Below, one piece after another: positions 46,439 through 55,038 of a stretch of DNA of 64,000 nt (its first letter is position 1; the number at the start of each line of letters is the position of its first letter). The DNA is taken from contig CAADHA010000129.1 in the NCBI GenBank assembly GCA_900696685.1, positions 1-64,000 on the forward strand. Reading direction: 5' to 3'. The notes under the pieces were generated by a model, which was given only the letters and a program-made list of their open reading frames with translations, made no database searches and was not told the origin of the DNA. The translations under genes and the position numbers were made by a program. The stretch is from an uncultured Planctomycetota bacterium (GTDB taxonomy: Bacteria > Planctomycetota > Phycisphaerae > Phycisphaerales > UBA5793).

Positions 46439-47608
46439 TCACGTTTCGATCAGCAAGGCGACCTGGCGCCGCATCGCCGCATCGAAGTGTTCGGACGAGA
46501 ATCGCAGGGCATTGAAGCGACACGACTGGGCATCGACGTGCAATGACTCGAACCCCTTGATCGCCTCCGCCAGAGTTTCCGCGGTTGGTCGGTCGAAGGT
46601 GATCCCGACCTGCAGCGTCATCCAGTCCTCGGAGCCGCCGTGATCGAAGGCGATGACGGGGCAGCCGCACGCCATCGCTTCGACAGGTACGAGGCCGAAG
46701 TCCTCGATGCCGGGGAAGATCAGTGCGCGTGCACTGCGATACTCGGCCCGGGCCTGCTCGCGATCGATCTCGCCGAGGAAGCAGACAGTCGCCCCCGCGA
46801 GGCGCTCGAGGCGGCGCCTCTGCGAGCCGTCGCCTCCGATTCGCAACTGCACGCCGAGCCGGTTCGCCGCCTCGATCGCGAGATCGATCCGCTTGTACGG
46901 TTCGAGCGCGGAGAGGACGAGATAGTGTTCGCCGCGCTCGATGGCCGGGTCGGGAGTGAAGAACTCCGTGTCAACCGGCGGATGAACGACGGTTGCCTCC
47001 CGCCCGTAACACTCGCGGATGGCGCGCGCCGTGTGTGTGCTGTTGGCGAGGAAGACGTCCACGCGATCGCAGGCGTCGCGGTCGTAGCGTCGCAGGCGAG
47101 GACCGGCGAGACGCAATCCCAGCAGTCGCGCCCGGCCCATCGCCCCTCCGCCGCCGTACTCGTCCGCGAGAGACCAGAGGTACCGGGCGGGGCAATGGCA
47201 GTAGCACAGGTGCGGGATGCGGCCTTCCCCCTCACGGCGCCGCGGCGGGCGGATCGCCTTGATCATCGCCGAACTTGTCGAGATGAGCAGGTCGAAATGA
47301 GACTCGATGCGCAGCGACTCGACCGCGCGGGGATAGAACGGGAGGTACCATCGGCGCAGCGCCGTGCGCGCCAGCGGCCAGCGCTGGAGCGCGGACGTGT
47401 GGATGGTGCAGGCGTCAATGGCGCGGCTGTAGCGGCGTGAGGAGTCGTGGACCATCAGGTAGAGGTCGGTGGGGCCGAAGAGAGACGCGAGGCGGTCGAG
47501 AACGCGCTCGCCTCCGCGCATGCCAACGAGCCAGTCGTGTGCAAGGGCGACGCGCGGTCGCGCCGGTGCTGAAGGGGCGCGGTCGTCATGGGGCCGGTTG
47601 ACTACCAT
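46439..47608 (-). CDS. GT4-family glycosyltransferase
   Basis: About 389 residues of a GT-B fold, retaining glycosyltransferase family 4. The N-terminal part opens VALAHDWLVGMRGGERVLDRL. The C-terminal donor-binding half carries LSALEPYKRIDLAIEAANRLG, LRIGGDGSQRRRLERLAG, and the EX7E-type segment FGLVPVEAMACGCPVIAF. These enzymes add sugars from nucleotide-sugar donors to lipid-linked glycans or polysaccharides. The donor is unknown. Starts at 47608, 47617 or 47650 are possible and none has a good ribosome site; the first avoids overlap with the divergent amidohydrolase gene. Confidence 0.88.
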   Translation of the reverse strand: MVVNRPHDDRAPSAPARPRVALAHDWLVGMRGGERVLDRLASLFGPTDLYLMVHDSSRRYSRAIDACTIHTSALQRWPLARTALRRWYLPFYPRAVESLRIESHFDLLISTSSAMIKAIRPPRRREGEGRIPHLCYCHCPARYLWSLADEYGGGGAMGRARLLGLRLAGPRLRRYDRDACDRVDVFLANSTHTARAIRECYGREATVVHPPVDTEFFTPDPAIERGEHYLVLSALEPYKRIDLAIEAANRLGVQLRIGGDGSQRRRLERLAGATVCFLGEIDREQARAEYRSARALIFPGIEDFGLVPVEAMACGCPVIAFDHGGSEDWMTLQVGITFDRPTAETLAEAIKGFESLHVDAQSCRFNALRFSSEHFDAAMRRQVALLIET

Positions 47609-47619
47609 CGAATTCATTG

Positions 47620-48735
47620 ATGCCACTGCAACGAACCGTCCATGCCGCAAACCTGCACGGCCTCGACTACCGCGCCGAGGCGAGGCGGCTGGGCACGCCC
47701 GTCCGCCCCATCATCGACATGCACACGCACATCAACGGCGAGCGGGCCACGCCGATCTACAAGCAGGCGGCCGACCTCTTCGGCGTGCGGCAAGTCTATT
47801 CCATGACGCACCTCGAACACGCGGATGTCGTGCGTGATGTATTCGGCGACTCGATCCGGTTCATCGCCGTGCCGAATTGGGGTGCGACCGACCGGCTCAA
47901 GGCGTTTACCACCGACTGGCTCGACCGCATCGAGCGCTACGCGGCGATCGGCTGCCGCATCTGCAAGTTCTGGGCGGCGCCACGCTCGCGCGACATCGGC
48001 CGCGAACTCGGCGAGCCCGATCTCTTCGCGCTCGACGGCCCCTGGCGCCGCCGCGCCATGGACGTCGCGCGCGGGTGCGGCATGATGTTCATGACCCACG
48101 TCGCCGATCCCGACACCTGGTTCGCCGCCAAGTACGCCGACGCCTCGCGCTACGGCACGAAACTCGACCAGTACAAACCCTTCGAGCGACTGCTCGACGA
48201 GTACGGCAACGTCCCGTGGATCGCGGCTCACATGGCCGGGAATCCGGAAGACCTCGACTTCCTCGACGCACTCCTCGCAAGACACGACAACCTGTCCATC
48301 GACACCTCCGCGACAAAGTGGATGGTCCGTGAAATCTCACGTCATCCGCACGCGCGGCTCGTCGAGTTCCTCACGCGCTGGCGCGGGCGGATCATGTTCG
48401 GCTCGGACATCGTGACGACGGACGAGCACCTGCGGCCCACCGCTTCGCCCATGGGCATGGGTCATCTCGCCGGAAGCGCCGAGGAGGCGTTCGACCTCTA
48501 CGCCAGCCGCTACTACGCCCAGCGCCTGATGTGGGAATCGGGCTGGAGCGGCCCGTCGCCCATCGCCGATCCCGATCTGGCGATGGTGGAGCCGGAGCGG
48601 TATGACGCGCTCTCCTCGCCGCCCCTCGCCGGCCGCGCGCTCGCCCCCGACCTCCTGGCGAGCCTCTACCATGATGCGGCGGCGGATGTTCTCAACGCGT
48701 GGCATGAGTCGAAGTCGGTATTGAGTTCGCGTTGA
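47620..48735 (+). CDS. Amidohydrolase-2-like metal-dependent hydrolase
   Basis: 371-residue TIM-barrel hydrolase. Metal ligands: HxH in IIDMHTHINGE near residue 30, a His in AAHMAGNPEDLDFL, and Asp in MFGSDIVTTDEH. The family includes decarboxylases and hydrolases with one divalent metal. Substrate is not deducible. The gene starts just 11 nt from the divergent GT4 gene, so its promoter must lie within that gene's coding region or its start is mis-set. The next gene, a lipoprotein, starts 53 nt downstream of its stop. Confidence 0.82.
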   Translation: MPLQRTVHAANLHGLDYRAEARRLGTPVRPIIDMHTHINGERATPIYKQAADLFGVRQVYSMTHLEHADVVRDVFGDSIRFIAVPNWGATDRLKAFTTDWLDRIERYAAIGCRICKFWAAPRSRDIGRELGEPDLFALDGPWRRRAMDVARGCGMMFMTHVADPDTWFAAKYADASRYGTKLDQYKPFERLLDEYGNVPWIAAHMAGNPEDLDFLDALLARHDNLSIDTSATKWMVREISRHPHARLVEFLTRWRGRIMFGSDIVTTDEHLRPTASPMGMGHLAGSAEEAFDLYASRYYAQRLMWESGWSGPSPIADPDLAMVEPERYDALSSPPLAGRALAPDLLASLYHDAAADVLNAWHESKSVLSSR

Positions 48736-48788
48736 ACTCGACAACCCGACTGTCATGCGGCGTTCCAGGCTGTGGAAGTGAGAGTGCG

Positions 48789-49538
48789 GTGACAGGACAA
48801 GGGAACACGCCTGCGTGTGCGGCACGGCTTGCGGTCCTGCTCATCAGTGCGGCGCTTGCAGCGGGCGGCGGCTGTGCCCGCACTGCAGCCACTGGACTGC
48901 TCCCCGGCTTTGAGCCGGCGCGCCTCCTTGGAGTCGAGCATGCGCCTGAACCGACCGCGGCCGAGGCGCTCGAGACTCTCATGCCCGGCGTCCGCACCTT
49001 CGCGCGGATCGAGGGCGGCGCCGTTGCCGCACTGGATACCATGACGATCGATTCAGCGGGCGATGGCGCGTGGCGATGCACCATCGACGGACAGAGGGCG
49101 TCTCTCGTACGTTTCGACGGCGAGCAACTGCTCCTCGTCGAGACGATCGACTTTCCGAACCGGGCGGCAACGACCTTCGATCCGCCCGTGCCGCTGACCT
49201 CTCAGGAAGCAGCGAATGACGCGGAACTGAACACGCGGCACCACGCGATCGTGCGGTCGCTCGGCGATGAGGCGCGGATCATCGACCGCGGCACGGCGGA
49301 GCAGGTGCTCAGGCGCGAGCAGGACCAGGACCTGCGCTTGCCCGGCGGCGGAGTGTTCCGCGCTGCACGATTCACGCGCGAGTTCTCGCTCACGCTTCGC
49401 CGGGCGCACGTGATGGAGCGCACCACCTCGTGGTACGCGGCGAATCTTGGACTTGCAGCCGAACAGAGCCTCGAAGAAGTGCGCGTCCTCGGGCCGCTCG
49501 GCTGGCGCAAAGAGCGCCTCGTCGTCCGCGTGCCGTGA
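48789..49538 (+). CDS. Predicted lipoprotein of unknown function
   Basis: About 249 residues from a GTG with a GGAAG-type site upstream. A signal peptide with lipobox LAAGGGC ends at about residue 28, so the mature protein would be lipid-anchored. The rest is soluble and mixed alpha/beta: MTIDSAGDGAWRCTIDGQRASLVRFDGEQLLL near the middle, and a C-terminal EVRVLGPLGWRKERLVVRVP. No family is recognised. The frame continues upstream to 48732, but that would place the signal deep inside the protein. It probably shares a transcript with the amidohydrolase. Confidence 0.65.
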   Translation: MTGQGNTPACAARLAVLLISAALAAGGGCARTAATGLLPGFEPARLLGVEHAPEPTAAEALETLMPGVRTFARIEGGAVAALDTMTIDSAGDGAWRCTIDGQRASLVRFDGEQLLLVETIDFPNRAATTFDPPVPLTSQEAANDAELNTRHHAIVRSLGDEARIIDRGTAEQVLRREQDQDLRLPGGGVFRAARFTREFSLTLRRAHVMERTTSWYAANLGLAAEQSLEEVRVLGPLGWRKERLVVRVP

Positions 49539-49867
49539 GAACAGGATGAGTGCATCCTAACCGGGTGCAATGCAGGACTACATCGAGTGCTGTGTCCGGC
49601 AGAACAAACGGGACAGAATAAACGGGACAGGTACATTTTATGTCTTGAATTATCAAGCAGTTAAGCAGAGTTTTCTGACAGAAATAAATGTACCTGTCCC
49701 GTTTATTTTCCGCGCCAGCCGCGCGGGCAAGAGGCCTGGTGCGGGAAGTCTGCTCTTGTCCTCACGTTGATCTCTCCCGATGATCGGGGAAGTGCCACAA
49801 ATCCGGATTACGACCGATCTGACCATTCTCCGTCGGGTCGCACGCCTGCCAACTATGATCCCGCCCT
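49539..49867. other. Spacer holding the second 85-bp element
   Basis: About 330 nt between a lipoprotein and the methyltransferase gene. Its main content is the 85-bp inverted-repeat element (49620-49704), preceded by a 12-nt fragment of the same end sequence (AAACGGGACAGA at 49606-49617). No gene was seen; the remaining 160 nt presumably carry the promoter of the methyltransferase gene. Confidence 0.55.
49620..49704. mobile_element. 85-bp MITE/REPIN-like element, copy 2
   Basis: Same 19-bp inverted ends as the copy at 26700-26784 (here 49620-49638 and 49686-49704) and the same total length, inserted in reverse orientation. The AT-rich centre differs from copy 1 at eight positions, none in the terminal repeats. 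An extra partial end sequence just upstream (49606-49617) suggests repeated insertion or slippage at this site. Confidence 0.85.
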
Positions 49868-50656
49868 GTGGCTGACACGAGCGACACAACCGACGATCGC
49901 CCGGTCTGGGATGAACAGCGCCTCGCCGACCCCCATGCGGCACACGACAAGGCCGAGCGCATCGGCATGATGTTCGACGCGATCGCGGAGAGTTACGACC
50001 TCAACAACCGCATCCACTCCCTGTGGCGCGACCAGGCGTGGCGGCGCAGGGCGGTGCGCCTGGCACAGGTTGTCTACGGCAAAGATGTGGTCGTCGACGT
50101 CGCCTGCGGCACGGGCGATCTCGCCTTCGCCTTCGCGCGCTCCAGTCCCGCGAAAGTCATCGGCATCGACTTCGTGCCGCGCATGATCCGCCTGGCGCAG
50201 GAGAAGGCCGCGAAACTGGCCGACGGCATCACACCGGAGTTCCGCGTGGGTGACGCGATGCGACTCGACCTCCCCGATGCCTCCTGCGACATCGTGTCCA
50301 TCGCCTTCGGCATCCGCAACGTCGCCGACCCTGCGCGGGCGATGCACGAGTTCCGGCGCATACTGCGTCCCGGCGGACGCCTCATCATCCTCGAGTTCTC
50401 CACGCCGCCCAATCCATTCCTGAAGGTGTTGTATCACTTCTACTCCCACACGATCATGCCGCGCACGGCAACATGGATCAGCCGGGACCGGAGCGGGGCC
50501 TATAAGTATCTGCCTCGCTCGGTGGATACGTTTGCGACGCGCGCGGCGATGGTCGAGTTGATGAGCGCCGCGGGTTTTTCCGACGTGAAGGCCCATTCCA
50601 TGACCTTCGGCGTGTGCGTGGGTTACGTCGGGCGCGTGGCTGGAGAAGCGGTCTAG
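49868..50656 (+). CDS. UbiE/MenG-type quinone C-methyltransferase
   Basis: 262-residue SAM-dependent methyltransferase acting on the ring of demethylmenaquinone (or the ubiquinone precursor). It opens FDAIAESYDLNNRIHSLW, as in the family. SAM motif I is VVDVACGTGDLAFAFA, then GIDFVPRMIRLAQEKA. SIAFGIRNVADPARAMHEFRRILRPGGRLIILEFSTPP is the strong UbiE signature, and YKYLPRSVDTF follows. The start is GTG 49868. Planctomycetes usually use menaquinone, so a MenG role is likely. It stands alone, not near other men genes. Confidence 0.92.
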   Translation: MADTSDTTDDRPVWDEQRLADPHAAHDKAERIGMMFDAIAESYDLNNRIHSLWRDQAWRRRAVRLAQVVYGKDVVVDVACGTGDLAFAFARSSPAKVIGIDFVPRMIRLAQEKAAKLADGITPEFRVGDAMRLDLPDASCDIVSIAFGIRNVADPARAMHEFRRILRPGGRLIILEFSTPPNPFLKVLYHFYSHTIMPRTATWISRDRSGAYKYLPRSVDTFATRAAMVELMSAAGFSDVKAHSMTFGVCVGYVGRVAGEAV

Positions 50657-50841
50657 ACCGGCCGCCCCCCCCCTGCGCGGCGCGTTACCGGACACTCTTT
50701 GCGCGCTTCGAGGCGCGGCTCGCCTCCGGTCGATGAACCTCTCTCCAGCACGGTCCGGCATCGGACGAAGGAAGCCGATGCCCGGCCGCATTGCACGACG
50801 GTCCGCGGGGCCGGCGCCCAACCAGTACAGGAGACGAGGCA

Positions 50842-51543
50842 GTGAACAAGGAAGTGCTGATCGAGCGGCTGTTTCAGGCACTCATTTCCGGTGACCGGAC
50901 CGGAGCGCGAAACATCGTCCAGGAAACAATCGAGGCGGGCGTGCCCGCGGAGGAACTTCTCTCCGAGATCTTCTGGCCGACGCTCAGTCTGATTCAGAAA
51001 CTCTTCCGCGCCGATCAACTCACCTGCCTCTCGCATCACTTCGCCACCCGACTCATGCGCTCCCTGGCTGATCAGGCGCAGGCGAGGTTGACCGTTGCAT
51101 CGCCGAACGGGCGGCGCATTCTCGTGGTGTGCGGCGGAACGGAACAGGATGAGCTCGCCGCGTCGATGGCTGTCGATCTCATCGAGGCGGGCGGCTTTGA
51201 AGTCGCCTTCGCGGGCGGCGGCGTGCCCTTCGACGAGATCATGTCTCGCGTGGGCGAAGAGCGGCCGGACATTCTCCTGCTCTTCAGTTCGGCCGCCAAG
51301 GACCTGCCCGAGATCCGCCGCATCATCGACGAACTTCACGAGATCAACGTCTGCCCCGAGATGCAGATCGTCGTCGGCGGCGGCGTGTACGGCCGTGCGG
51401 AAGGCCTGGCCGAAGAAATCGGCGCCGACCTCTACGTCCCCGACCTGCGCGACGTGGTCGGCCTGCTGCTTGAACGCAAGACCAAGCGGGCGGCAAGCGA
51501 CCAGCGCACCGTCGGGCGCAAGCGCCGCGTCAAAGTGGCGTGA
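50842..51543 (+). CDS. B12-binding-fold protein lacking the His ligand
   Basis: 233 residues. An N-terminal helical cap of the B12-binding type (residues about 1-85) precedes a Rossmann-like domain (about 90-215) with ILVVCGGTEQDELAASMAVDLIEAGGFEV and GGVPFDEIMSRV. In true cobalamin domains this place holds a DxHxxG ligand motif; here it reads EQDELAA, so no axial His is available. It may bind another ligand or cobalamin base-on, or act as a regulator. GTG 50842 follows AGGAG eight bases upstream. A strong terminator lies after the gene. The basic tail KRAASDQRTVGRKRRVKV is unusual. Confidence 0.75.
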   Translation: MNKEVLIERLFQALISGDRTGARNIVQETIEAGVPAEELLSEIFWPTLSLIQKLFRADQLTCLSHHFATRLMRSLADQAQARLTVASPNGRRILVVCGGTEQDELAASMAVDLIEAGGFEVAFAGGGVPFDEIMSRVGEERPDILLLFSSAAKDLPEIRRIIDELHEINVCPEMQIVVGGGVYGRAEGLAEEIGADLYVPDLRDVVGLLLERKTKRAASDQRTVGRKRRVKVA

Positions 51544-51569
51544 CACTCCACACCTGGACCTGGTCCGCC

Positions 51570-51612
51570 GGGCCGCGCGTCGCCGGACGACTCGCGGCCC
51601 GTCGTCTTTTCT
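51570..51612 (+). terminator. Strong intrinsic terminator
   Basis: GGGCCGCG (51570-51577) and CGCGGCCC (51593-51600) form an 8-bp stem that continues through a C/T mismatch into GTCG/CGAC. The next bases are GTCGTCTTTT. It lies 27 nt after the stop codon of the B12-fold gene. Confidence 0.65.
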
Positions 51613-51653
51613 CAGGATGCGGGAATGATTCCGTGAATCCGGACGGTTTTCAC

Positions 51654-51682
51654 TTGGCGCGGCCGGAGCAATCTTGTACCAT
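51654..51682 (+). promoter_or_regulatory. Possible promoter of the beta-helix gene
   Basis: TTGGCG (51654-51659) and TACCAT (51677-51682) are 17 bp apart, just after a terminator and about 43 nt before the GTG start. A purine-rich ribosome site GGAGAGGAGGAG lies in between. Hexamers are only partial matches to sigma-70 consensus. Confidence 0.35.
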
Positions 51683-51724
51683 GACCGCACACCGCTTCGT
51701 TCACCTGGAGAGGAGGAGAGAACC

Positions 51725-53230
51725 GTGCGAGCGAACGCGATCAGCACTCTCGCCGCGATGGGCCTCGCGGCCCTTTCATGCCGCGAGGTCGTTGCCGGTG
51801 AGATTCACGTCCCTCGCGACTTCCGCGACATCCAGGCCGCCATTGATGCCGCCGCTCCGGGCCAGAGCGTGGTCGTGGCCGACGGCGTCTGGACCGGGCG
51901 AGGCAACGCCAACATCACCTTCCGGGGCAAGGCGATCACCGTGCGCTCCGCCAACGGCCCGGCCGCATGCATCATCGATGCGCAGCGAGGCGGATCGGCC
52001 TTTGTCTTCAACGCGCGCGAAGGGGCCGCTTCGGTCATCGAGGGCTTCACGCTGCGGGGCGCTTCACAGTCAGCCGTTCAGTGCCTCGGCGCAGGGCCGA
52101 CGATTCGCGGCTGCATCCTCAACGACAACTGGAACGGGCTGTATGGCGGCGGGCTTTTCGCCGATTCCGCCGCCTCGCCCCTCCTGATCGATTGCATCGT
52201 CAGCAACAACCTCGCGGGCATGGGCGCCGGCGCGGCCATTGTCCGCTCGCGCGCACGAATCGAGCGCTGCGAGTTCTTCGGCAATCGCACGGACCTCTTC
52301 GGGGGCGGAGGCGTCGCGGCGACCGACGCGGCCGACGTCACCATCATCGACTCCGTCTTCCACGAAAACCAGGCCATCGGGTTCTCGGGCAACGGCTCGG
52401 GTGTACTCATCAGCCGCGCCACCGGGCTCGTCGTCAACAGCCTGTTCTACCGCAATACGGCGACGTTTATCGGGGGCGGACTCTCTTCGGTCCTGAGCAC
52501 CACTCGCATCGTCAATTGCACCGTGTCCAACAACAGCGCAGCGGACTTCGGCAGCGGCCTGTACATTGACGGGAACACGAGCGTCGAGAACTCCATTTTC
52601 TGGAACAACATCGTTGATGAGATCTATGTCGCCGGCGGTTCGCCGACGGTCCGCTACAGCACGATTCGCGGGGGCTGGGGCGGCGAAGGCACCCGCTCCG
52701 ACGACCCGCGATTCGTCGATGAGGGGGGCGACAACTACCGTCTCAGCGCCGCCTCGTCCGCAATCGACGCCGGGGACAACGGCGCGGTGCCGCAGGGCAT
52801 CGACGTCGATCTCGACGGCAACCCGCGCTTCATTGATGATCCCGCGGCGCCCGACACCGGGCGCGGCACGCCGCCGATCGTGGACATCGGCGCGTACGAG
52901 AGGCAGTCGGGCGGCGGCTTCGTCCTCGCCATCGTCGGCGACTGCCCCGGCCGCGTCAGGCTCCAGTGGTTCAACGCAGCGCCCGGCCGGCCGATGGGTA
53001 TTGTCTTTGCGCGCAGCACCGGCAGTTTCAGGATCGTCGGCGGGCCGTGCGCCGGCACGCGCCTCGGACTTGGCGCGAATCAACTGCAATTGGTGACCGT
53101 GATCGGCACAGGCGGCGGCAGCGGGCAGATCAGCGCGACCATCGGCACCAACACGTGCCGGGGTCATGTGCAACTGGTCGTCAGCGACGGAAGCCCGTGT
53201 TCGACAAGCAATGTCGTGCAGTTGCCGTGA
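51725..53230 (+). CDS. Secreted right-handed beta-helix protein with C-terminal module
   Basis: 501 residues with a GTG start and a strong GGAGAGGAGGAG ribosome site. The signal peptide ends near residue 26 (VVAGEIHVP). Residues about 27-375 are parallel beta-helix coils of the polysaccharide-lyase/Disaggregatase type (repeated Asn-rich turns: SNNLAGMG, FYRNTATF, VSNNSAADFGSG). A conserved DIGAYERQ motif closes the helix at about 390. The last 100 residues (CPG, CAGT, CRG, CSTSNV) are the same module as in the propeller protein at 45311-46411. It probably acts outside the cell on polysaccharide or the cell surface. Its stop is back-to-back with the LeuC-like gene. Confidence 0.82.
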   Translation: MRANAISTLAAMGLAALSCREVVAGEIHVPRDFRDIQAAIDAAAPGQSVVVADGVWTGRGNANITFRGKAITVRSANGPAACIIDAQRGGSAFVFNAREGAASVIEGFTLRGASQSAVQCLGAGPTIRGCILNDNWNGLYGGGLFADSAASPLLIDCIVSNNLAGMGAGAAIVRSRARIERCEFFGNRTDLFGGGGVAATDAADVTIIDSVFHENQAIGFSGNGSGVLISRATGLVVNSLFYRNTATFIGGGLSSVLSTTRIVNCTVSNNSAADFGSGLYIDGNTSVENSIFWNNIVDEIYVAGGSPTVRYSTIRGGWGGEGTRSDDPRFVDEGGDNYRLSAASSAIDAGDNGAVPQGIDVDLDGNPRFIDDPAAPDTGRGTPPIVDIGAYERQSGGGFVLAIVGDCPGRVRLQWFNAAPGRPMGIVFARSTGSFRIVGGPCAGTRLGLGANQLQLVTVIGTGGGSGQISATIGTNTCRGHVQLVVSDGSPCSTSNVVQLP

Positions 53231-54391
53231 TCACAGCCGGCCGCGAAGCGCAATCTGCGCGGCGGTGACGGGGCTGGCGGTGAGCACGCGCGCCACGCGG
53301 CGCGTGCTCACATTCGCCACGGCCGTCGCGACCACGGTGAGCGGCCCGCCTTCACCAGTGTGTTGCTGCAGGTCGCCGAGGGCGTTGACGCACGCGGCGC
53401 ATCCCGGCAGGCCGACGTCGCATCCCGCCGCCTCGAAGACGCTTGCGAGGCTCGGTCCGCCATCGCCAAGCGGCTCCTCGCGGAGAAGCGCCACGTCACG
53501 CGCCGACGCCGGCGCAATGACCGTCGGCACGTGCACGCGCCGGCCCGCGAGCACGCGGGCCGCCAGGCGCAGATCCGCCACGCTGCCCGTCGTGCATGAA
53601 CCGATGTAGACTCGATCCACGTCCGTCGGTTCGATGCCGTGCGCCGGTCGTGCGGTCTCGCCTTCGCCCAGCATCGGCTCGATGCCGTCGAGAAGCAACG
53701 TGCACTCGGCCGGCGCGGAGTCCACGGCGTGATCGTGCATGAAGACCGTTTCCGCCGGCGAATCGCCAAGGAGAAGGGCGCACAGCGACCGCGTCAGTGA
53801 CTCATCGGGCGCCGGCCGCCAGTCGATGTCCGCCCATGACTCACTCATCATGCGCGGCCGCAGTGCGATGGCAACGTCGTGGGCCGTGCATCCCTCGCTC
53901 AGCGCGCCTTCAAGGCGGATGCGCTGCACGCGCGGGCGCTGCACCCACATGCGGCCGGTCGCGAGCAATCCCGCGAGGTCCAGCGCCTGGGCCGCGAGCG
54001 TAACGCATCCGCGCGCTGCGGCCGCGGCGTCCGGCCGCCGGGCTGAGGCGATCACGCTTCCGCTCCGCCAGTCGAGAGAGGGGCTGCATCCTTCGTCGCA
54101 GGACCCCGCCTCATGCACAAATGCCACATCGTGCTCGCCGGCGAACTCGCGCAGCAGTTCATGAGCACCCAGGCGATCAGGCGGCGCGCTCTCCGGATCG
54201 ACGGTGGACACGACGCGGACTTTCTCCGGCCGGGCGGGACCGCGCCTCGCGTCGAAGTGCTCCGCGAAAAGGCGAAGCGCCGCCGGCCCGTGCACATCGT
54301 CAATGATGGTGCAGTCCGGCTCGATCCACGCGGCCCCGCCGATCGCCTCAAGAGGCGCCGAGCAGAGCAGTGATCGCAAGGCAGGCGTCAT
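53231..54391 (-). CDS. LeuC/aconitase-family paralog, divergent
   Basis: 386 residues, shorter than LeuC (about 420-470) and aconitase. Cluster Cys are kept: [13 protein letters not shown] (about 265) and the [13 protein letters not shown] pair (about 329-332), so a [4Fe-4S] cluster is likely. The C-terminus [14 protein letters not shown] resembles LeuC. Other parts are changed: the substrate motif DSHT and the GIGHQV segment are absent, replaced by [13 protein letters not shown] and [12 protein letters not shown], and NRNFEGR is missing. It may use a different substrate, or be inactive. No leuD-type small subunit lies beside it. It ends directly against the beta-helix gene, convergently. Confidence 0.72.
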   Translation of the reverse strand: MTPALRSLLCSAPLEAIGGAAWIEPDCTIIDDVHGPAALRLFAEHFDARRGPARPEKVRVVSTVDPESAPPDRLGAHELLREFAGEHDVAFVHEAGSCDEGCSPSLDWRSGSVIASARRPDAAAAARGCVTLAAQALDLAGLLATGRMWVQRPRVQRIRLEGALSEGCTAHDVAIALRPRMMSESWADIDWRPAPDESLTRSLCALLLGDSPAETVFMHDHAVDSAPAECTLLLDGIEPMLGEGETARPAHGIEPTDVDRVYIGSCTTGSVADLRLAARVLAGRRVHVPTVIAPASARDVALLREEPLGDGGPSLASVFEAAGCDVGLPGCAACVNALGDLQQHTGEGGPLTVVATAVANVSTRRVARVLTASPVTAAQIALRGRL

Positions 54392-54477
54392 GGCGGGGAA
54401 TCGTAGCGATCCGATTGAGCGGCATGCGGCCGAGACGGCGCGCTGGACAACACATTCCCCGCCGATACGCTCTGCTC

Positions 54478-54936
54478 ATGATCGCCGTCGTCCAGCGCGT
54501 GAGCAGCGCTACGGTCTGCGTCGAGGAGACCGGCTATCGCGCCGCGATCGGGCGAGGCCTGCTCATTCTCCTGGGCGTCGAGAAGGACGACGGCGTCCGC
54601 GAGGCGGATTGGCTGGCGGGCAAGTGCGCCCGACTTCGCATCTTCTGCGATGAGGCAGGCCTGATGAACCGCAGCGTGCTCGACGTGGGCGGCGAGGCGC
54701 TCGTCGTCAGCCAGTTCACGCTCGCGGGGGACTGCCGCAAAGGCAACCGGCCGAGTTTCGACCGGGCCGCGCCTCCGGAGAAGGCTGAAGCGCTCTACGA
54801 ATACTTCGTGAACCGACTGCGTGCCGTCGAAGACGTGAAGACACAGACAGGCGTCTTCCGTGCCATGATGGAGATCGAACTGGTCAACGATGGACCCGTC
54901 ACGCTCATCCTCAGCACAGCCGGGCTGCCGTGCTGA
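54478..54936 (+). CDS. dtd: D-aminoacyl-tRNA deacylase
   Basis: 152 residues. It removes wrongly charged D-amino acids (and glycine) from tRNA. It starts [13 protein letters not shown] and carries [19 protein letters not shown], with the SQFTL motif, and the C-terminal NDGPVTLIL close to the GP motif of the family. The usual length is about 145. ATG 54478 is supported by this conserved start; the frame extends further upstream, but without conservation. It is divergent from the LeuC-like gene by 86 nt and followed by a TPR lipoprotein gene. Confidence 0.95.
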   Translation: MIAVVQRVSSATVCVEETGYRAAIGRGLLILLGVEKDDGVREADWLAGKCARLRIFCDEAGLMNRSVLDVGGEALVVSQFTLAGDCRKGNRPSFDRAAPPEKAEALYEYFVNRLRAVEDVKTQTGVFRAMMEIELVNDGPVTLILSTAGLPC

Positions 54937-55038
54937 ATGAGGCAGACGAACCTCGCTCGCGCCGCCGCACGCCATGCCTTGCCTCCCGCGGGGACGCGGC
55001 AAGAATGGCTGAAACTCCAGGGTAAGGAGATTCGGGTC

